Assembly: GCA_036925085.1 (NCBI GenBank)
Contig: JAUPFP010000017.1
Coordinates: 1,236,001-1,300,000, forward strand
DNA length: 64,000 nt
DNA from: Brachycybe producta
Lineage: Eukaryota > Arthropoda > Diplopoda > Playtdesmida > Andrognathidae
Reading direction: 5' to 3'
Part shown: positions 32,068-42,685 of the stretch, piece by piece
How the letters are laid out: each line of letters begins with the position of its first letter
Position numbering within the stretch: position 1 is the first letter of the stretch
Position numbers and translations under genes: made by a program
The notes under the pieces: model-generated
Database searches by the model: none
What the model saw: only the letters and a program-made list of their open reading frames with translations
Told to the model about the DNA's origin: nothing

Positions 32068-32274
32068 TAGGGTTACCACCTGACCGAAGGACTGTTCTTC
32101 CGAATGGAGGACTGTCTCCTCCATTCGGAAGAACAGTCCTCCGGTCAGGACCATCCTCTACGACCGTATTTAAGTTTTTATACAATTTATTGTGTGGAGG
32201 ACATGTTTGTCTTCGTGAAGATAGGGTCCTGGTCGGAGGACTGTTCTCCACAAAGGAGGAAAGGTGGCAAGCTA
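32068..32274. mobile_element. TTGCCACC foldback MITE, copy 2, with internal palindrome
   Basis: TAGGGTTACCACCTGACCG and AAAGGTGGCAAGCTA are the ends. At 32088-32140 a perfect 24-bp arm (AGGACTGTTCTTCCGAATGG, then AGGA) is mirrored across a 5-bp centre. This inverted duplication is absent from the 44543 copy. Confidence 0.65.
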
Positions 32275-32370
32275 CTAGTTTTATAGAATTTAGAATTGCG
32301 CTAATTTTATTGACCATGTTAAAGACCATTGACTTTAAAAAGGTCCATTTTGCTAGACACCTTTCAGTTC

Positions 32371-32822
32371 TTAAAGCCTCGTTTTCAAGGCGATAGTTCT
32401 TTCGTGAGAGTAGCTGTGTCATGAAAGTTGCGATAGTTCACTCTAACGGTTAGTAACAATAGCAACTGTCTACATGCCTCGAAGTAACGTGATAGCTCTG
32501 TCATGACAAGTGTGTAATGTCTACTTCACAGATACCATTCGAGTCAACAACAGTGTTGCCTCTCTGTCTCTCTCCCTCCCTCCCTCCAGAAGCGAAATTT
32601 CCCTACAAAGTGGATATTTCCCTACAAAGCGGTCAACTCAACAAATATTACTATTGCGATAGTACTATCAACTATCTAATCAAACGATAGTGTGATAGTC
32701 ACTAACGCAACATTGTGATAGTGACTATCATGTGGTTTGCACGATGATACAGTAGTTCTCGCGATAGTTGCTGTGATGACAGCAACTATCGTGAAAGCCA
32801 TTATCGTGAAAACGAGGCTTTA
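32371..32822. mobile_element. MITE with AAAGCCTCGTTTTCA termini, copy 1
   Basis: TTAAAGCCTCGTTTTCAAGG mirrors TCGTGAAAACGAGGCTTTA. The interior is full of GATAGT.ACTATC words and a GTCAACAACAGTGTTGCCTC block. Copies: 51113-51328 (right-truncated) and about 59988-60520. Frames here are not conserved. Confidence 0.75.
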
Positions 32823-32930
32823 GAAACATATTTAAGCTTTAATGAAAATTGGGTGCATTCCTAATTAATACTGTCTGTTCTTCAGGTAAACTCACCACTT
32901 TTCGAATTGCCGTTTGACTGACTGGCAATA

Positions 32931-33054
32931 AGAAAACGGGATAAACAGACGTTGGCTCCGCCCTTTATATGCCGAACGCAACTTCTAATTGGTTGCCGTT
33001 CGTCATAAAAAGGGCGGAGCCAACGTCTGTTTATCTCGTTTTCTAATTGCCTGT
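32931..33054. mobile_element. CAGGCAATTAG MITE, short copy
   Basis: ACTGGCAATAAGAAAACGGG to TCTCGTTTTCTAATTGCCTG. It consists of two arms (GTTGGCTCCGCCC / GGGCGGAGCCAAC) with almost no loop, the central TGACGTCA segment having been lost. Flanks TTTGACTG and TTAACTGT may be a diverged duplication. Confidence 0.8.
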
Positions 33055-33083
33055 TTAACTGTTATAGGCTATAACAGTTAAAC
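33053..33083. repeat. Perfect 31-bp palindrome at a MITE end
   Basis: GTTTAACTGTTATAG, a single G, then CTATAACAGTTAAAC. Continuing outwards both sides run into MITE end sequence (CTAATTGCCTGT on the left, ACAGGCAATTAG on the right), so the MITE terminus and its flank have been copied in inverse orientation. The ACAGGCAATTAGAAAACGGG fragment at 33084-33103 is therefore probably part of the inverted copy, not a separate insertion. Confidence 0.85.
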
Positions 33084-33103
33084 ACAGGCAATTAGAAAAC
33101 GGG

Positions 33104-33645
33104 TGGAACCGCAAATTAGACCCACGTCTCATATGGCAAGTGCAACTTTGGAGTGTCTTATTCTCTTTTTAAAAAATAAAAAGCTGATTTATTAAATATT
33201 TCTTTAAAAAAAATTATATTTTTTTTGTTCCAAACTGCACGCAATACGCACCCACACGCGTGACTAGAGGTTGGGAAGATCTTTTATCACACAACTTTTG
33301 GGACAAGCACTCCCGTGTAGTAGACATCATTATTGTTTGCTTTTTGCGTCTGTGTGTTTTGTCTTATTAAAAATTAATGCATAATGACTCATGAGTCATA
33401 ATGACGTCATTGATTCACTCTACATGTGTGTGGGGAACGGTATAGGGAAAGTAGGGTATAATAAGGTAATTCGTGGGTTCATAAAGTTACATTAACACTA
33501 TTATTATTATTGAGTACTGGTAAAAGTACTAAAAAAGCCAACGGCCCGTCTCATCAGAGGTACATAAACAGGACAAAAGCCTGGAATCGTATCCTGGTAT
33601 ATATATTCCAGGTATCTATTGCCTCACCAATGTCAGAGGTTGATA
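33104..33645. other. AT-rich non-coding stretch
   Basis: No gene or named repeat recognised. Confidence 0.45.
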
Positions 33646-33653
33646 AATTAAAC

Positions 33654-33838
33654 ACAGGCAATTAGAAAACAGGATGAACAGAAGTTGGCTCCGCCCTTTT
33701 TATGACGAACGGCAACTTCTAATTGGTTGGTTATATAGTCTGACGTCACATGCTCCGCTCCTTTTCAACGTCGAACCACACAACAAACCAATTAGAAGTT
33801 GTCGTTCGTCATAAAAAGGGCGGAGCCAAATTGGCTGT
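33654..33838. mobile_element. CAGGCAATTAG MITE with 8-bp duplication AATTAAAC
   Basis: ACAGGCAATTAGAAAACAGG to GGAGCCAAATTGGCTGT, with AATTAAAC exactly repeated at 33646-33653 and 33839-33846. The right arm has lost its CTTCTGTT...GTTTTCTA segment. TGACGTCA is in the loop. Confidence 0.88.
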
Positions 33839-33846
33839 AATTAAAC

Positions 33847-34704
33847 AGCTTAATTTATCAATCGCTGACGTTGGTGAGACAACTTTAGCTTTGTGATCAA
33901 TTTGATTTTGGCCAATAGGAACGCAGTATTTGAAGCTTGTATCATTTTGTCTAATTAAAAAGAAGGGGGGGAGGGGGGTGGTTAATACCCAAAAGAATAC
34001 AACAACCATTTTTTTTACACAATTCTATTTTTTTTTTGTTCTGACAACACAGGTGTCATCTTACAGTAATGCAACTATAATTTAGCTGGGCGTGTTCCCC
34101 CCTCACCTCCCCCCCTTCACCATTATCTATTGTGTCAGTGGAGTAAACTTTATATAATGCAACTTAACTATTGTGATGTCTAAAAGTGACATCTACCTCC
34201 TGTTTAAAATACTTTTTTTTTTTGTTGTTTTGTTTTTTAAAACAAAAAATCATCTTAAATTTCAATCAAAGAAAATCTCAACAAACAAAAAAATGCTGAC
34301 ATTTTTCAGCTGTTATGATTTTTTTATCCAGTAGCTCAATTTTTTTCTCCTTATCAGTTTTAAAAGATCATTGTTGTGGCTATGAAACATAATCACGAAA
34401 TTGCAGCGCATGTACTGTATATAGAATTCTACCCTTCAATATAATTTTCATTTTTTATTCATATTTTTTTCTTCTTCTTCTTTAGTTAAATTTAAAACTC
34501 AAAACTTTTTTTGAAATTATTTTTTCAGAAATGTATGTAATTACATTTTTAAATATTTCTCGTGTGAATTCCAACATTGCATGGTTTCAGTGACGCTATA
34601 ATTACAAACAAGAAAAAACACATTTAAACACATTGGGGCATTAGGTAGGAATCCGAGTAAACTTGTCACTACCTTCTGCGTCGATCACATTGGCAATATT
34701 TAAA
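33847..34704. other. AT-rich non-coding stretch
   Basis: No gene recognised. Poly-T and poly-C/poly-G runs only. Confidence 0.5.
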
Positions 34705-35187
34705 GCAAGATTCAGGGATGTACTGGTGGTACGTGGTACAAGGCGGCAAATGCCACCTGCGTCGGTCCTTTCAGGCGCCAGTGCATCAAATATTTACTTT
34801 TATCACGTTAATATCTGGTTAGATTCGTATTTCAAAAAAAACTATAACACCTACATTTTTGTAATTTAAGCTAATTGTTAACAGCACATTAAAATATACA
34901 ATTCTAACTATATACTGCATTACTTTAAAATTAAAGAAGTTACAGAATAAACAAGCCAACAGGAGCCTAACAAAATTGTGAAGGCGTCGGGATGTTTTTG
35001 AAACTGCGAGACATCCAAAAACCTCTCAAAACTGGAAGGCCATTGGGAGCCTCTAAAAACTAAGAAGACCCCCCCCCAAGTATATAAAAATCGTGAAAGC
35101 CTCGGGAACTTCTCAAAATTGGATGGACCTCGAGAGCCTCTTTCATAACTGTGAAATGTAAATTTACATTTACCGAGATTTAATAAC

Positions 35188-35224
35188 TACTTCGATTTCA
35201 ATACGACGTATTGAAATCGAAGTA
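35188..35224. repeat. Perfect 37-bp palindrome, one-base centre
   Basis: TACTTCGATTTCAATACG, A, CGTATTGAAATCGAAGTA. Confidence 0.92.
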
Positions 35225-35269
35225 TTTTTTTAGCATTTTAGCATCGAAGCATTTTTTTTTTAGTATAGC

Positions 35270-35314
35270 ACCATACATGTAAACACGTATTGAATACGTG
35301 TTTACATGTATGGT
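35270..35314. repeat. Perfect 45-bp palindrome, one-base centre
   Basis: Arms of 22 bp (ACCATACATGTAAACACGTA plus TT, and its mirror) around a single G. Symmetry continues outward with mismatches through TAGTATAG and T-rich sequence. Confidence 0.92.
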
Positions 35315-35387
35315 ACTATACTAAAAAAATGTTGATTTTTTTTTTGCTCGCTACGCTCACAACTGAAATGTAGCCAGTACGTATCTG

Positions 35388-35783
35388 GCAACATTCACTG
35401 CAATGTGTCCTTGAATTAATTGCAATTGCCAAATATGATAATTGTATTGTAAGACTTAAGGTCGTTTCTTACAGAAAACGCTCATCTTCACATTTTATCA
35501 TTCACAGCAATATTTGACTTAGTGTTTTACTGCGAGGAAAATAGCCAGTGTGATTGCTGCTTAAAACCTTCTATTTGCAGCCTACCTGTATTCTAAAGGG
35601 GGAGGCAAAAAGTGCACAAGACTGTGCTTACCTTGTTGTTGCTTAGCACAAGACACTACATATTAATAATGCAAATTTTATAATGGACTTGATCTGACAG
35701 ATATGAGCCAACTGCCTAAATGGATTTTCTACTTGGTAGCCATTTTATTCTTTCTTTTATTAATGGAAAATTTACTTTCTGAA

Positions 35784-35814
<31 letters not shown>

Positions 35815-35960
35815 TATACACTTAAATCTTAGTTTAAAAAGTTTTAAAAAAAATTATCATCAAGTTAAATGTTAAAATAACGCTAAAAACTCTTGAGTTT
35901 GTATGTCTCATTACAAGTTTTATCGCTTTTAAGTTTAATGAAAAGTTGCTTGTGTAAATT
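35388..35960. other. AT-rich stretch with (TA)n
   Basis: No gene recognised. (TA)n at about 35791-35818. Confidence 0.45.
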
Positions 35961-35962
35961 GT

Positions 35963-36414
35963 TGCTTTAAGCAATGCAACCTGTGATGTGACTTGCAACT
36001 AGAACTTTGCAATAAACTTCTATATTACACTTTGCAACCTAGTTGCAAATCAATTTTTTAAAACCTCTTTGAAAAATAAAATGGCGTCCAGACAACAGGC
36101 AGACATTATTTACAGGACGCCATTATGATTAGCCCCTAACAGAAAGTTCATAAAACGGAAGTCATGAAACTGGAAAGTCACTCAATGTTCTGATGTCATT
36201 TCCGGCCAACAGCCTGATTGGTTGTTTTGTCAGAAAGTTTACTGTAAAAGTCTCTCAGAAGTTGAACATATGCAACTCAATGAGACTGAGTTTGACACTA
36301 GTTAAAAGGAAAGTTTTATCAAGTTGCATGTCATATCACACTATAAACAAGGAAGTTGCATGTCACATTGCACATTTTATTGCATTAAAAGTTGCTAGTG
36401 TAATAGCGGCTTTA
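35963..36414. mobile_element. TTAA MITE, ACACTAGCAAC family, copy 3 (left end lost)
   Basis: CAATGCAACCTGTGATGTGA at the left corresponds to internal family sequence. The right end is GTTGCTAGTGTAATAGCGGC-TTTA. The interior matches copies 1 and 2, with extra sequence (AAATGGCGTCCAGACAACAG) at about 36080-36100. Confidence 0.75.
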
Positions 36415-36492
36415 CTTATGAATTTTTTTTTTGCTTTTGGGCTAAAACCATAAAGTGTTTAAACCAACTTTTTGAGAAAAAAAAGTGACTAA

Positions 36493-36675
36493 CTAACTAG
36501 ATACAAATAAATTAGATAACTGTTTTACAAAAAAGTTTTTTAAAAAGTCAATCGTGCAAGGTGTGTCCCCATCTCGCACGGCCATTAGGGTTCGAGGTGT
36601 GCCGGGATGCTTGCCCCTCGTTAGTTTCTTCATAGATATTGGCAGAAACACATTTCCTCCCACTAGTGTAGCCAT
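36493..36675 (-). other. Unassigned open frame with gene-like composition
   Basis: A 60-codon minus-strand frame starting ATGGCTACACTAGTGGGAGG and encoding MATLVGGNVFLPISMKKL, then TRGKHPGTPRTLMAV. Its first ~45 codons are much less AT-rich than the surroundings and use mixed codons. No domain is recognised, no splice sites are evident and the last 15 codons fall back into AT-rich sequence. It may be a fragment of an exon, a processed gene or an element. The next frame upstream on the same strand (36801-37043) partly overlaps a MITE remnant. Confidence 0.15.
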
Positions 36676-36879
36676 TTGTTTACTTAACAGGGAGTGACGG
36701 ATGTTGTTAACTGGTCTTGGGAGATGCGATGTACCAACACACTCGGTATTTTAATGTAATCCCCTAATAGGTAATTAATTCTACCTCCACGCCCTCGTTG
36801 TCATGTGCTGTAGACTCGTGTATATGACACGAAGTCGTTCGAGATGGGCATAGCCTTGTTGTAAGAGCCTAGGACAGAC

Positions 36880-37012
36880 CGGGCGATAATCGCCGACGCC
36901 AAACTAGAAATTGTAAAGGGCGGGGCACGTGACATCAGACCAAGTAACAAACCAATTAGAAATTGATGACGCTCATAAAAGGGCGGGGCCAACAAAATTT
37001 TACTGCTGGTCA
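36880..37012. mobile_element. CAGGCAATT-like MITE, degenerate copy
   Basis: AAGGGCGGGGCACGTGACAT, CAAACCAATTAGAAATTGAT and CATAAAAGGGCGGGGCCAAC are the inner blocks of the CAGGCAGTT subfamily (compare 50392). Termini are diverged (TTTTACTGCTGGTCAGAA). Confidence 0.55.
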
Positions 37013-38094
37013 GAAGACGCCTGTCACAGACAAAAGGTTGCAATCAATGTTTATGTTGTAAATGTTCCACACTCACAGTAGTGGTGATGTGCAACTTATG
37101 CGCCACCCAGCACATACAGTACATACGTGTATGTTCACACATAAACACAAGAATTTCTTGTGCTGAAAAGTCTTATTAGAATTTAGGCACACAAGGGAGT
37201 AATTATCTTGTGTTGGGGAGGGGGGGGGGGGAACATGTTCAAGAGAAATGTCGTCATGGGGAGATTGTGTACCCCTTGTGATCATTTTCCTTCTCAGATG
37301 TTTTATATGGCACTGTGTCTCGTGACCTCCACCCCCATTTAGAAATTCTTAAGACAATTTATCTGAAATAGACAATTTATCTCTTGGCCATGTGTGTCCA
37401 TTTGCTTGTTTGGGTTTTTCAAAAAAAAAAAAAAAAGAAGGAAAATGTTTTAAAGAGTTTTGTGTTTTTTTAAGCTTTTTTCACATTTCTTCTGTTTGTG
37501 GTATTTAGTGTAGGCCCTATGGAAGACCACTCTCGTTCTCATCGTATAAACATTTTAACGTTTCTAATTTAATGGATTTATGATCTTTTTTTTTATTTAC
37601 AGCAATGTTGTGACTGGATATGGATCCGTTTACATTGGATTGTGGAACTTAAAAAAATTTTAAAGTAAGTTTAAAAGGTTTCTAATAGTAGTTTATTAAG
37701 AAGACATTCAACCGGGAGGGTCAAATGTAGATATAATCAACAATGTCTTCAGAGGCGTGCTGGCCATTGGGCAGCTCTTGCAAATGCCAGAAGGGCTGGT
37801 ATTCAATTGGGCCGTTTTTTTGTTCAAAAATATTTCAATTTGTCTCACAATAACAACAAACACCCGCCTACACAGTTACTGCGTGTATGTGAAACAAGTG
37901 TTTTTAATATATTGAATCTGGGGTCCGAGGAAATAATTGAAGCTGAAACAAGTGTAGTGTGCCCCCTCCCCCCATTCCCACAAAAAAAAAAGATAACTGG
38001 AGCCATAGTTCAAAGATGGAAGGTAGCCATTAAAATATCTCTGAACTTATCCTACAGTACATCATTATTGCATGATTACGTCCATGTTTTAGAA
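37013..38094. other. Non-coding stretch with G-run and possible hAT end
   Basis: No gene recognised. Poly-G at about 37216-37231. CAGAGGCGTGCTGGCCATTG near 37753 resembles a hAT terminus, but no matching partner end was found. Confidence 0.4.
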
Positions 38095-38441
38095 CAAGCA
38101 TGTCAAACTCAAAGGCTAACACGGGCCAAATAAACAAGGTCTAAGTTTATGTGGGCCGCACAACAAAAAACTTCAATTTTTATAGAAAAGTAGATTTATT
38201 TCGAAAAGTACAGACTTATAAAAATGAACGAGGACAACGGTAAAATTAATGTTTTCTTCCTGTGACACTTGGCATCGCTTCTCTGCTACACTCTTTCCTA
38301 CTATGGGGGAAATCTTGTTCGCAGTGGTTACTTTCAAAACTGACTCAAGTTGAAATGTCAGTAATCCTATATCTGACAGAGGCTGGGCCAGCAAAGATAT
38401 TCGTTGTGGGCCGCATGCGGCCCGCGAGTTTGACATGCTTG
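38095..38441. mobile_element. hAT MITE, TGTCAAACTC type, with 8-bp duplication
   Basis: CAAGCATGTCAAACTC and GAGTTTGACATGCTTG are perfect inverted ends. TTTTAGAA is exactly repeated at 38087-38094 and 38442-38449. Subterminal GGGCCGCA and GCGGCCCGCGAG resemble the widespread animal hAT termini of CAGGGGTGTCAAACTC type. 347 bp, no coding sequence. Confidence 0.93.
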
Positions 38442-38449
38442 TTTTAGAA

Positions 38450-39163
38450 CATTTATTAAAACATGCATTGCAGATTTGTTTTGTGTTACCAATTTACAAC
38501 TGTATATAATGTATGTAAAAAATGTAAAATGTTGTCATAAAGTGTATACTTATCAAGATCAGTAGTACACAAACACAGCGCCTGATGTAGGGCCTATTCA
38601 TTCATTCATTGCAGTCAACTGTAACATAAATACACCTATTTAAATGCTTGAAATGATACCCTACTATTGTGATAAAAATGATTAATTTGCATAAAATGTT
38701 AATAGTGTCATGTTTGTTGATAACTGCATATTTTTTTAGATATTATGCGGTCGAAGTTGCAATCCGTCATGCAATAAAATTGCATGTTTCTGTAATATAT
38801 GTATTTTTTTTAACTTCTGAATTTTTAAAACTAGTACGGAGCAATAGAGGGCGCCACACGACGCATTACGCTGCCTAATACATGTACATTATTATTTGTG
38901 TTGTATAACTTCCTAAAAAAACGAGCCTATTATAACAGCTACGATGAAATGAGACCAAATATTTCACAAACAGAAAACGTTAATTGAAAACGCGACTGAA
39001 AAAATTTAATTCCATTCTATTTGGCAGAATTTAGGCAACACAAAAGCTGAATTAAGTTGCAACTATTTTTTTTTCAAATCACATAGATAAATTGTATTTT
39101 CAGACACATTTTCACGTGATAGTTTTCTGCATGTGGGACCTTGGCTTTACTTTCATTTTCTCT
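38450..39163. other. AT-rich non-coding stretch
   Basis: No gene or repeat recognised. Confidence 0.45.
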
Positions 39164-39922
39164 TTAAAATTACTTCGAAAAATCTCCGCAAAGAGCGCAA
39201 GCATAGTTTTTCTATTGAGCCCATAAACCCAATGTTAAAGAAAAAATGTTAATTTTTAAAATACACAGTCATGGCGGCAATATGTTTATTTTTCATATTT
39301 AAATTTGTCCAATATTAAGTTTTCAAAGTGCAATGTGCACCTTAAATATATGCTGATTGAAAAATAGAATGACAAAAAATTGGTAAGTGTAGTTATATTT
39401 TTAAAAACTGTTTCAAAATCGTGAATTTCTAACTCTTATGTTAAACTCCATTGCGTACGCCCAAATAAGAAAAAACAACCATATTTAAAATGATCGTAAA
39501 AATACCTAAAAAATAATTTTAAGAAACTACAATTAAACTACAGTGAAGCCAACACATTGGCGCACGTGTTGATTTTTCGTCTGGTTTTTTAAATTATTTT
39601 TACGAGCATTTTAATGGACGTTTTTTTCTTATTTAGGCGTACTCAATGGAGTTTAACATAAGAGTTTGAAATTCGCGATTTTCAAATACTTTTTAAAAAT
39701 AGAATCACTCCATCAGCATATATTTAAGGGTGCACATTGCATTTTGAAAACTTAATATTGGACAACTTTAAATATGAAAAATAAACATATTGCCGCCACG
39801 ACTGTGTATTTTAAAAATTAACATTGTTTCTTTAACATCGGGTCTACGTGCTCAATAGAAAAACGATGCTAGCGCTCTTTGCGGAGATTTTTGCGAAGTA
39901 ATTTTGTGATGTAGCCTCTTAA
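39164..39922. mobile_element. TTAA foldback MITE, ~740-bp family, copy D
   Basis: The left end reads TTAA-AATTACTTCGAAAAATCTCC, lacking the usual GAGGCTACATCACAA. The right end is complete (GATGTAGCCTC-TTAA). Both arms and the central GTGAAGCCAACACATTGGCG are present. Confidence 0.8.
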
Positions 39923-40717
39923 ATTTGAAATCCTAAATTTGGCTTATGTATGTTTTTTTTTTCTCCTTCTTGTTCTCCTTAAAATCACCGGAACAGTTCA
40001 CAAATCAATTAAATGATTATGATTTGTGTTGTCCATGGTTTTAAAAAAACCTACTGTATATGATGACTCGATGAGACAATATATTGCTAAGTGAAAGATA
40101 CCAATTAGCAATTACCGTGTGCTGTTGTTTCACTGAATAAAGACAGGGATTATAATAAATTGCTAATGAATAGGATGTGGAGGTGTAGTCTACACCTCCA
40201 CATCCTACATTCTACATCGTGTAGAAAAATGAAAAATTGAGTACCAGTTTCACGCTTTATTACAAAATTCCACAACAAAGAATTCCGAAAATCTGCACAA
40301 AATCACTATTCACTATAAATTTATATAACAAAAATGGTTATAAATGAAGTTTGAACAAAATCACTGAAAAACAAAATCTGGTTAAGGTGGTTAGTTTTAA
40401 AATGTAAAACGTCTCTTTGATTATTTTGTCTTTCAGGAGCAAAAAATGAAGAAAAACTTAATTAAATGTTTTAAAAACTAGAAGGGTAACTAGCAGGAGT
40501 AAAAAATGAAGAGAAACTAAAATGTTTTAAAAACTAGAAGGGTAGCAGGAGCAAAAAATGAAAAGACACTTAAATGTTTTAAAAACTAGAAGGGTAGCAG
40601 GAGCAAAAAACGAAGAGAAACTTAAATGTTTTAAAAACTAGAAGGGTAGCAGGAGCAAAAGTTAGGAGCAAAGCAGGAGCTATTTACCTATTTTCTACCA
40701 ATGAACAGAAAAACGTT
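39923..40717. repeat. AT-rich stretch with AGCAGGAGCAAAAAATGAA tandem repeat
   Basis: A ~58-62-bp unit (AGCAGGAGCAAAAAATGAA, GAGAAACTTAAATG, then TTTTAAAAACTAGAAGGGT) is repeated about four times between 40432 and 40660, with the first unit longer. A perfect palindrome lies at 40171-40207. No gene. Confidence 0.65.
40171..40207. repeat. Perfect 37-bp palindrome, one-base centre
   Basis: TAGGATGTGGAGGTGTAG, T, CTACACCTCCACATCCTA. Not at any recognisable element end. Confidence 0.92.
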
Positions 40718-41295
40718 CAAATGAACTCCCCTGTAAAATGTAGAAATTTCTTTTTAAAATATTGTCAAGACTTACCCAAACAATTGTCAAAACGATTTTT
40801 AAATTTTAAAATAAGTCAATAAAACCATAAAAAAACTTAAAAACGAAGTGATTTTTCCCGAGCCACGAAACGACGCCATTTTAAATTTCCAAAAACGAAA
40901 GTCTCCCCCCCCCTATTTTTTGTGGCAAAGGTTGTCACCTCACATTTCCAGAATTCCTTAATGAAACATAGGTATTCCCTATTCATATTCAACCCAATAC
41001 AACCTTCCATGTGGAATAATTCAAATATTAAATCCATAATATTTTGAAATGAAAGTAATGTGAGGTGATTGCAACACATCAGAATTCGAATAGAGGAGTA
41101 GACTTTGGGGGGTTTTGTTACCAGTGTCTGTTGTTTGGTGGCGCATCTATCTGATAAAAGTTCATTTACATGAAGTTGACTGTTTTTAAATTTTTTAAAT
41201 TGTATTAATCTCTTTATTTTAAATTTTAAAAATCTTTGAGTAATTCTTGACAATATTTTGACAAGAAATTTCTGTAGGTGTAATGGTGTCTTTAA
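40718..41295 (-). mobile_element. MITE of the AATTTCT.GAGGTAATGGT family, copy 1
   Basis: The right end AAATTTCTGTAGGTGTAATG, GTGTCTTTAA and left AGAAATTTCTTTTTAAAATA match 61972-62556 in inverse orientation. The interior carries GATAGATGCGCCACCAAACA and TTCCAGAATTCCTTAATGAA. A minus-strand frame (40837-41298) overlaps the frame of the other copy over about 110 codons. Confidence 0.7.
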
Positions 41296-41364
41296 CACAG
41301 TTTACCCCAGAGGCACTCATATAGTGACTGCTGTATCTCAGTGTATTTTCTTAGCACTTAGCAA

Positions 41365-41917
41365 TATACAATTATATATATATTAAGCCAGGTCTGTGTG
41401 TGTGTGTAACGTCGGAATTTATATAAATTTAAATGAATAAATGAACCACTTTTTTTGTTCTCAAGGTCAACGATATGTTGCACACTCCCCATCCAAGAAC
41501 CCCATTGATATTAAATTGGAGGGGAAAAGGTTGGAAAGTGTAGAAGGGGGTAGGGAGAGAGAGAAACGTGGAGGGGGAAAAAGTGGGAGGGAGAAACTGA
41601 AATTGAAATGAAAGGAGTAAAAAAGGAACAAACGATGCGCATGCGCACACCAGAGAAAATGAAAAACTCATTTTCTCTTTCAAATATAAAAAGGGGAGGG
41701 GATAAATAGTAGCAAAATTAAACTACAGTTTATCACAGGCAATTGTGCCCAGCATTAGAATTTCTTTTCCTCCGCCCTTTTATGAACGTCATCAATTTCT
41801 AATTGGGTTTGTTACTTGGTCTGACGTCATAAAAGGGCGGAGGAAAAGAACTTCTAATGCTGGGCACAATTGCCTGTGAATTTGGCTCCCGTCATTTATG
41901 ACGGGTTACCCCACTAG
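41365..41917 (+). mobile_element. Helitron-like element H3
   Basis: Starts near TATATATTAAGCCAGGTCTG, followed by (TG)n and AACGTCGGAATTTATATAAA. It ends CCCGTCATTTATGACGGG, TTACCCCACTAG|T. The middle has a GGGAGGGAGAAACTGAAATT purine-rich block and GCGCATGCGCACACCAGA. A CAGGCAATTGTGCCC MITE (41735-41877) lies just before the hairpin, as in H5. Confidence 0.75.
41735..41877. mobile_element. CAGGCAATT MITE, subfamily B
   Basis: ACAGGCAATTGTGCCCAGCA mirrors TGCTGGGCACAATTGCCTGT. The inner arms are TTTCCTCCGCCCTTTTATG and CATAAAAGGGCGGAGGAAA. The loop has TCTGACGTCA. It occupies the same place in H5, so it travels with the Helitron. Confidence 0.85.
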
Positions 41918-42685
41918 TTATACATAAAAGTTTCAATATAATTCATAAAAGAATTTTTTGAAGTTATTTTAATTCCATCTACTCGCAGTGAGTTCGTATT
42001 GATCTAAACGTAACTGAATTGTAACCATGGAAAAGCTCTCATTCAACCAAAAAGAATGTAGTTATCAAGCAATTATTGCATTGGACTTATTTCAAGTATA
42101 ATTTGCAATACAATAAACCATTTGAATGAGTTTTTCCCTTTATTAATTTTTTTTCATCATTCACTGATCTCTTACAGTGTACACTCTCCCGTTATTTTCG
42201 ATTGCGGTTTTTCTTTAAAAATCCAAATGATATATGTCAAATACAGAAACATTCAGTTCAGTTAATCCAACTGAATAAAACTGCAATCAGTTCGAAAGGG
42301 ACATACTGTAGGGGAAACATTACTAATATGATATAAACCAAATTAAATTTTCAACTTCCGTTTTTTATTGTTTATTAAAATATTTGATTCTGTAATAATT
42401 GTCTCCGAAATCACTTTTTCACTCTTTTTTTTTAAAAAAAGTGATAAGTTTCTTGCTTTAGTTGCACTTAAGTTAATTCATTGAATTAATACTCTGCAAG
42501 CAGCTCAAATGGCTTATGGCAGAGTGACAACAAAGTCCAAAAGCAACATAAAGATTGCTTTGTCCATAATTAACAATATCTGCAAGTGTTGAAAAGACTC
42601 CTATGAATTCTCCAAAATGAAAAGTTCCCCATGCACAACAACATCCTCTGGAAGCAAGTTCCATTGTCGAATAACTTTAGGAACA
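41918..42685. other. AT-rich non-coding stretch
   Basis: No gene recognised. Confidence 0.45.

Larger units (their letters stand above)
34713..35387. mobile_element. hAT element, CAGGGATGTACTGG family, rearranged inside
   Basis: CAGGGATGTACTGG and CCAGTACGTATCTG are the ends. GCAAGATT (34705-34712) and GCAACATT (35388-35395) form an 8-bp duplication with one mismatch. There is no transposase. The segment 35188-35314 contains two perfect palindromes with single-base centres; in the related copy at 25085 the same segment is collinear and lacks them. Confidence 0.85.

Noticed and set aside
40432-40660. CRISPR-like array
   Set aside because: The ~60-bp units are contiguous and near-identical with no unique spacers, so this is a tandem repeat in animal DNA.
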